This document shows, piece by piece, positions 5,916-8,622 of a DNA stretch of 8,622 bases. Source of the stretch: an uncultured Geobacteraceae bacterium (GTDB lineage: Bacteria > Desulfobacterota > Desulfuromonadia > Geobacterales > Pseudopelobacteraceae); contig CAIRND010000559.1 in the NCBI GenBank assembly GCA_903879825.1, positions 1-8,622 of the forward strand. The letters run 5' to 3'. How positions within the stretch are numbered: the stretch's first letter is position 1; every line of letters starts with the position of its first letter. The position numbers and the translations under genes are program-made. The notes under the pieces are model-generated. The model was not told the origin of the DNA, ran no database searches, and saw nothing but the letters and a program-made list of their open reading frames with translations.

Positions 5916-6719
5916 TTATAGTGGAATGCCTAATATGTTGTTGCTGGCATTTTGGCTACTCAATAATTGATTAATGACAGTCCCCGCCATTGTCAGCCCG
6001 AATATTGAGGGTAAAAAAGAAATGCTGCCGAGAATCACACGGCGATGTTCACATCGGAACGTCTGCTCGGACCGGTTAGGGCAGATACAGTCGGTGCCGC
6101 AGCCTGTTGATGATGCAGGATCAAGATCACGGTGGAGTTCAGTTGAATAGACAACCTGGACCCCGGAGGTGATGCCGGCATTTTTTAATATCTTACGCAT
6201 GCTTCTGGCCATTCGGCAGTTTTTTGTGGCTGAGATGTCGGAAACTTCAATCTTTGTTGGATCCAATTTGTTGGCCGCCCCCATGCTGGAGATGATCGGA
6301 ATGCCCTGCTGGCGGCACACCGTTATCAGCGCTGCCTTCGCAGTGAAATGGTCAATCGCATCGAGCACATAGTCAGGGCGGGGTGTCAGCAAACGTTCGG
6401 CGTTTTCCCCTGAGAAAAATTCTTTGATAGAGATGATTTCGGCGTTGGGATTGATATCGCGCAAACGTGCCGCCATGGCTGACACTTTCGGCTGGCCGAC
6501 GGTGCTGGAAAGTGCATGGATTTGCCGATTTATATTGGTCAGGCATATGTCATCAAAATCAACCAGCGTGATCTTTCCGACTCCGGCGCGGCCAAGGGCT
6601 TCTGCGGCATAGCTGCCGACACCGCCGATACCGCAGATCATGACGTGTTTGTCTGCCAGGGTTGATAATCCTTGAGAACCGATCAGAAGTTCGGTGCGTG
6701 AGAAGCGATGAAGTGTCAT
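5916..6719 (-). CDS. tcdA: tRNA threonylcarbamoyladenosine dehydratase (ThiF/E1-like family)
   Basis: A 267-residue E1-like enzyme (TcdA, also CsdL) that uses ATP to dehydrate t6A at position 37 of ANN-decoding tRNAs to the cyclic ct6A form. The opening RFSRTELLIGSQGL and the ATP-binding GIGGVGSYAAEALGRAG (30-46) are typical. Other family marks are LVDFDDICLTNINRQ (52-66), the catalytic-core segment DAID (120-123) and SMGAANKLDPTKI (145-157). Four cysteines in the C-terminal part (207, 211, 213 and 223) form a CxxxCxC...C cluster that could hold a metal; I recall it from relatives, but E. coli TcdA lacks it. AAGG lies about ten bases before the ATG. The start is divergent from the DUF535 gene across 103 bases. 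In E. coli TcdA works with the CsdA/CsdE sulfur-transfer pair, neither of which is here. Confidence 0.92.
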   Translation of the reverse strand: MTLHRFSRTELLIGSQGLSTLADKHVMICGIGGVGSYAAEALGRAGVGKITLVDFDDICLTNINRQIHALSSTVGQPKVSAMAARLRDINPNAEIISIKEFFSGENAERLLTPRPDYVLDAIDHFTAKAALITVCRQQGIPIISSMGAANKLDPTKIEVSDISATKNCRMARSMRKILKNAGITSGVQVVYSTELHRDLDPASSTGCGTDCICPNRSEQTFRCEHRRVILGSISFLPSIFGLTMAGTVINQLLSSQNASNNILGIPL

Positions 6720-6771
6720 GTTTCATTTACCTTTGAGATTGATTTGCGATATGCATGCAATTGGTGCTATG

Positions 6772-6799
6772 TTGTCACAGTATATAAAAACATGATAAT
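6772..6799 (+). promoter_or_regulatory. Candidate sigma-70 promoter for the DUF535 gene
   Basis: TTGTCA (6772-6777) and GATAAT (6794-6799) each match consensus at five of six positions and are 16 bases apart. Transcription would begin near 6806, about 17 bases before the GTG start. An overlapping weaker pair, TTGGTG (6761-6766) and TATAAA (6783-6788), also has 16-base spacing. The surrounding DNA is strongly A/T-rich and shared with the divergent tcdA upstream region, where I find no clear minus-strand promoter. Confidence 0.55.
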
Positions 6800-6822
6800 T
6801 AGCTTAGAGAGAGAAAATATAC

Positions 6823-7806
6823 GTGTCAATCCTTTTATCTTTTATTGCCAAATTGTCTGAAGCCAAAATACGATGCTTCCAAAACATGGGATTTACCACC
6901 TGGTTGGCTGTACAAGAAGCATGGTCGCTTGCTGCAAATGGGTATGCAGGTGAGCCACGTTTAAAAGTTCTGAAACAGCAGTTTCGATGGGCTTTTTATG
7001 CACTATTTAATTCTACGACGCTCCTGGAATGGTTTCGGATTTTACAAACTCCTGAATTGAGTACGTATGTCGGTATCAACAGCAGGATCGCTTTGAAGCC
7101 GATGAGAGTATATATTTCGCACCGGTGGAAGATGATAAAAAAAATAAAAGTAATTAGAGACACATATAGGTTTATACAATTATCTGATTCACCTCTGCAA
7201 AACGCTTTGATGAAAAATGATGGAGTTAACCTTGCCCGGTTCTTGTTCGCAACTGATGAGGCGTGCATACAACTCGGATATGACAATACATTCCGTAAAG
7301 AGGGTGAACTGGTTGTCTCTCTGCTGCCAACCGAAGCGAGCGGTTCTATCGTCTCCCTGGCCTTTTCTTTTGAACAGCAGCAAAATGGTGAGTGGACGAT
7401 GTATATCGGCTGTATTCAGGGGCGCAATGGCATTGATAACAAACTCATAACAAAGGCAATGCATGGCCTCTGGCCGAGAGTATTCATAGTGTTTGTTGCC
7501 CAGGAGATAGCTGCTGCGCTCGGTATCAAGCATATTTTAGGTGTGGGCAACTCCATTCATTCTCACAAAAAGAAGCATATAATTTACATACAATCTCGTC
7601 ATGGATTGTCTTTTGACTACGATTCTCTCTGGGCAGATGTTGATGGGAACGTATCCGAAGATGGATGGTTTGAGCTGCCATTACAGTTGTCGCGGCGCCC
7701 CTATGAAAGTATGAAATCGAATAAGCGATCTATGTATACTCGTCGTTATGCGATGCTTGACAATATATCTGCACAGATACAGTCCTCTCTCTCACCACAC
7801 AACTAA
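6823..7806 (+). CDS. VirK/YbjX (DUF535) family protein
   Basis: A 327-residue protein whose C-terminal two thirds match the DUF535 family. Recognisable blocks are RKEGELVVSLL (158-168), YIGCIQG (194-200), KAMHGLWPR (211-219), the ILGVGNSIH block (238-246), YDSLWAD (266-272) and KRSMYTRRYAMLD (301-313). No signal peptide or clear membrane helix is seen, so it is probably cytoplasmic. The biochemical role is unknown. Enterobacterial members VirK and YbjX are linked to virulence and resistance to cationic peptides. I accept the GTG at 6823: it follows a purine-rich GAGAGAG stretch and sits just after a good promoter, whereas the next in-frame ATG (residue 22) has less support. It is the only plus-strand gene here and is A/T-rich in parts (35% G+C by hand count at 7081-7200), so it may have been acquired by transfer. 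It ends 21 bases from the convergent kinase gene. Confidence 0.85.
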   Translation: MSILLSFIAKLSEAKIRCFQNMGFTTWLAVQEAWSLAANGYAGEPRLKVLKQQFRWAFYALFNSTTLLEWFRILQTPELSTYVGINSRIALKPMRVYISHRWKMIKKIKVIRDTYRFIQLSDSPLQNALMKNDGVNLARFLFATDEACIQLGYDNTFRKEGELVVSLLPTEASGSIVSLAFSFEQQQNGEWTMYIGCIQGRNGIDNKLITKAMHGLWPRVFIVFVAQEIAAALGIKHILGVGNSIHSHKKKHIIYIQSRHGLSFDYDSLWADVDGNVSEDGWFELPLQLSRRPYESMKSNKRSMYTRRYAMLDNISAQIQSSLSPHN

Positions 7807-7827
7807 GCATTCCAATACTGACACGAT

Positions 7828-8622
7828 CTATACGATCATCTGTGCAAAGTCTGGTTCTAACGAAAATCGCGCCGGTCCATATCCAATAAAATCACCATCT
7901 ATCTGAATGGCTTTTGTTCCGCAAATTTCAAAAGAAGTAGCGGGCAACCGGACGACGTTATGAACATTCTTTCCCTTACCACGGAAAAGGTCCGAGACAA
8001 TGCGAATATAACCTCTCCGCCGATTATCAGTGACACAGATTGCGGTAAGGCCTGCGGAGAAAGGAGAACTGTCTGGCTCCAGAATAAAATTGCCGCCATA
8101 GCGTGAGGCGTTGCAGATAATTGCAGAGTGGCATGTTACATTGACGGCAGGCATAAGGACTTTTACCATCGTACTATCCCATACTATTGCATGTTTCAGC
8201 GCCGACAGAGCGTAGGCACCTTGCCTGATAAGTTTCTTTCCTAGCGGCCATACATCCCTGACAACAACACCGTCAAACCCAATCCCCGCCATAAGTACAA
8301 AACGGTGTGAGCGACCTTCCAGTTCAATTACCCCCACTGACAGAGAGCGGGTTTGTCCTGCGGCTATCCGCTCAAGCCCATGGTCAAGAGATGTGATGCC
8401 AATTTCTGCCGCTAACACGTTCGATGTACCGAATGGAAGAACTGCAAGCGTCGCAGTGCCCGGTTCCAAACCGTTGACAACCGCATTAAATGTTCCGTCA
8501 CCTCCGGCAACGATAACCAGATGTGATCCGTGCCCTTTGTTGATGGTGTCACAATGTGCGTGGATTTCAGCGGGTGTACGTACCTGAAAGACCTCTGGAA
8601 TTATTGCATGTAACCGCAATCG
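7828..8622 (-). CDS. YegS/DAGK-type lipid kinase (5' end outside window)
   Basis: The frame is open to the right edge, giving 264 residues. The first 20 to 30 residues, with the usual N-terminal Asn-Pro nucleotide motif, must lie beyond it; a TTG at 8619 is not a plausible true start. The diacylglycerol kinase catalytic domain shows GGDGTFNAVVNGL (40-52 of the visible part), PFGTSNVLAAEIGI (63-76), GIGFDGVV (113-120) and a C-terminal IDGD (241-244). In family members GGDGT binds ATP and phosphate, and the late Asp-Gly-Glu/Asp contributes a catalytic acid. The PFGTSNVLA form departs from the common PLGTGNDFA, as in a subgroup often seen in Proteobacteria. Likely substrates are diacylglycerol or a related lipid alcohol such as sphingosine or phosphatidylglycerol; sequence alone cannot decide. 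It acts at the inner face of the membrane. It is convergent with the DUF535 gene, with no terminator hairpin visible between them. Confidence 0.9.
   Translation of the reverse strand, partial: RLRLHAIIPEVFQVRTPAEIHAHCDTINKGHGSHLVIVAGGDGTFNAVVNGLEPGTATLAVLPFGTSNVLAAEIGITSLDHGLERIAAGQTRSLSVGVIELEGRSHRFVLMAGIGFDGVVVRDVWPLGKKLIRQGAYALSALKHAIVWDSTMVKVLMPAVNVTCHSAIICNASRYGGNFILEPDSSPFSAGLTAICVTDNRRRGYIRIVSDLFRGKGKNVHNVVRLPATSFEICGTKAIQIDGDFIGYGPARFSLEPDFAQMIV

Noticed and set aside
6751..6759. TGCATGCA palindrome in the tcdA/DUF535 divergent region
   Set aside because: It is a short self-complementary stretch with no second copy or recognisable operator, so it is not supported as a site.
7822..7837. 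Repeated ACGATC between the convergent genes as a terminator or repeat element
   Set aside because: Only two six-base copies, without a stable stem or T-run; consistent with chance.
8617..8619. TTG as the start of the lipid kinase
   Set aside because: The frame stays open to the window edge and the usual N-terminal nucleotide-binding segment of the family is missing, so the true start lies beyond the window.

Overview
The window looks like chromosomal DNA from a Gram-negative bacterium close to the Desulfuromonadota (Geobacter/Pelobacter type). This rests on the rho-rpmE-thyX-DUF1385 gene order, the FAD-dependent ThyX with a cysteine-rich tail, the TcdA variant with a cysteine cluster, and a small bacterial RRM protein. 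The placement is from memory of family and gene-order patterns, not from a search. There are ten protein-coding genes, two of them cut by the window edges. I see no tRNA, rRNA, insertion sequence, phage gene or CRISPR array.

Layout, right to left. Nine of the ten genes lie on the minus strand. At the right edge is a lipid (diacylglycerol-type) kinase lacking its N-terminus (7828-8622). Convergent with it, and the only plus-strand gene, is a VirK/YbjX (DUF535) gene (6823-7806) with its own recognisable promoter. Divergent from that gene is tcdA (5916-6719, a tRNA t6A37 dehydratase). A 271-base intergenic region then leads into rho (4397-5644), rpmE (4094-4294), thyX (3231-3923), a DUF1385/YqhQ membrane protein (2276-3217), an RluA-family pseudouridine synthase (1362-2252), a YdfG-like short-chain dehydrogenase (548-1312) and an RRM RNA-binding protein whose C-terminus leaves the window (1-526).

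Transcription units. rpmE has a promoter-like sequence directly after the rho stop and a clear intrinsic terminator 25 bases after its own stop. The apparent rho-to-RRM operon is therefore split, and thyX onward should be a separate unit. From thyX to the RRM gene, gaps are 13 to 49 bases and strand is constant, as in one operon.

Theme. The minus-strand block is dominated by RNA and translation functions: transcription termination (Rho), ribosome assembly (L31), tRNA modification (TcdA), RNA pseudouridylation (RluA family) and RNA binding (RRM). It also carries dTMP synthesis (ThyX), a dehydrogenase and a conserved membrane protein of unknown role. No wholly new system is evident. The items most worth a second look are the disordered Ala/Pro/Arg tail on the RRM protein, the C-rich leader of rho, the structured thyX and rpmE leaders, and the AT-rich DUF535 gene.
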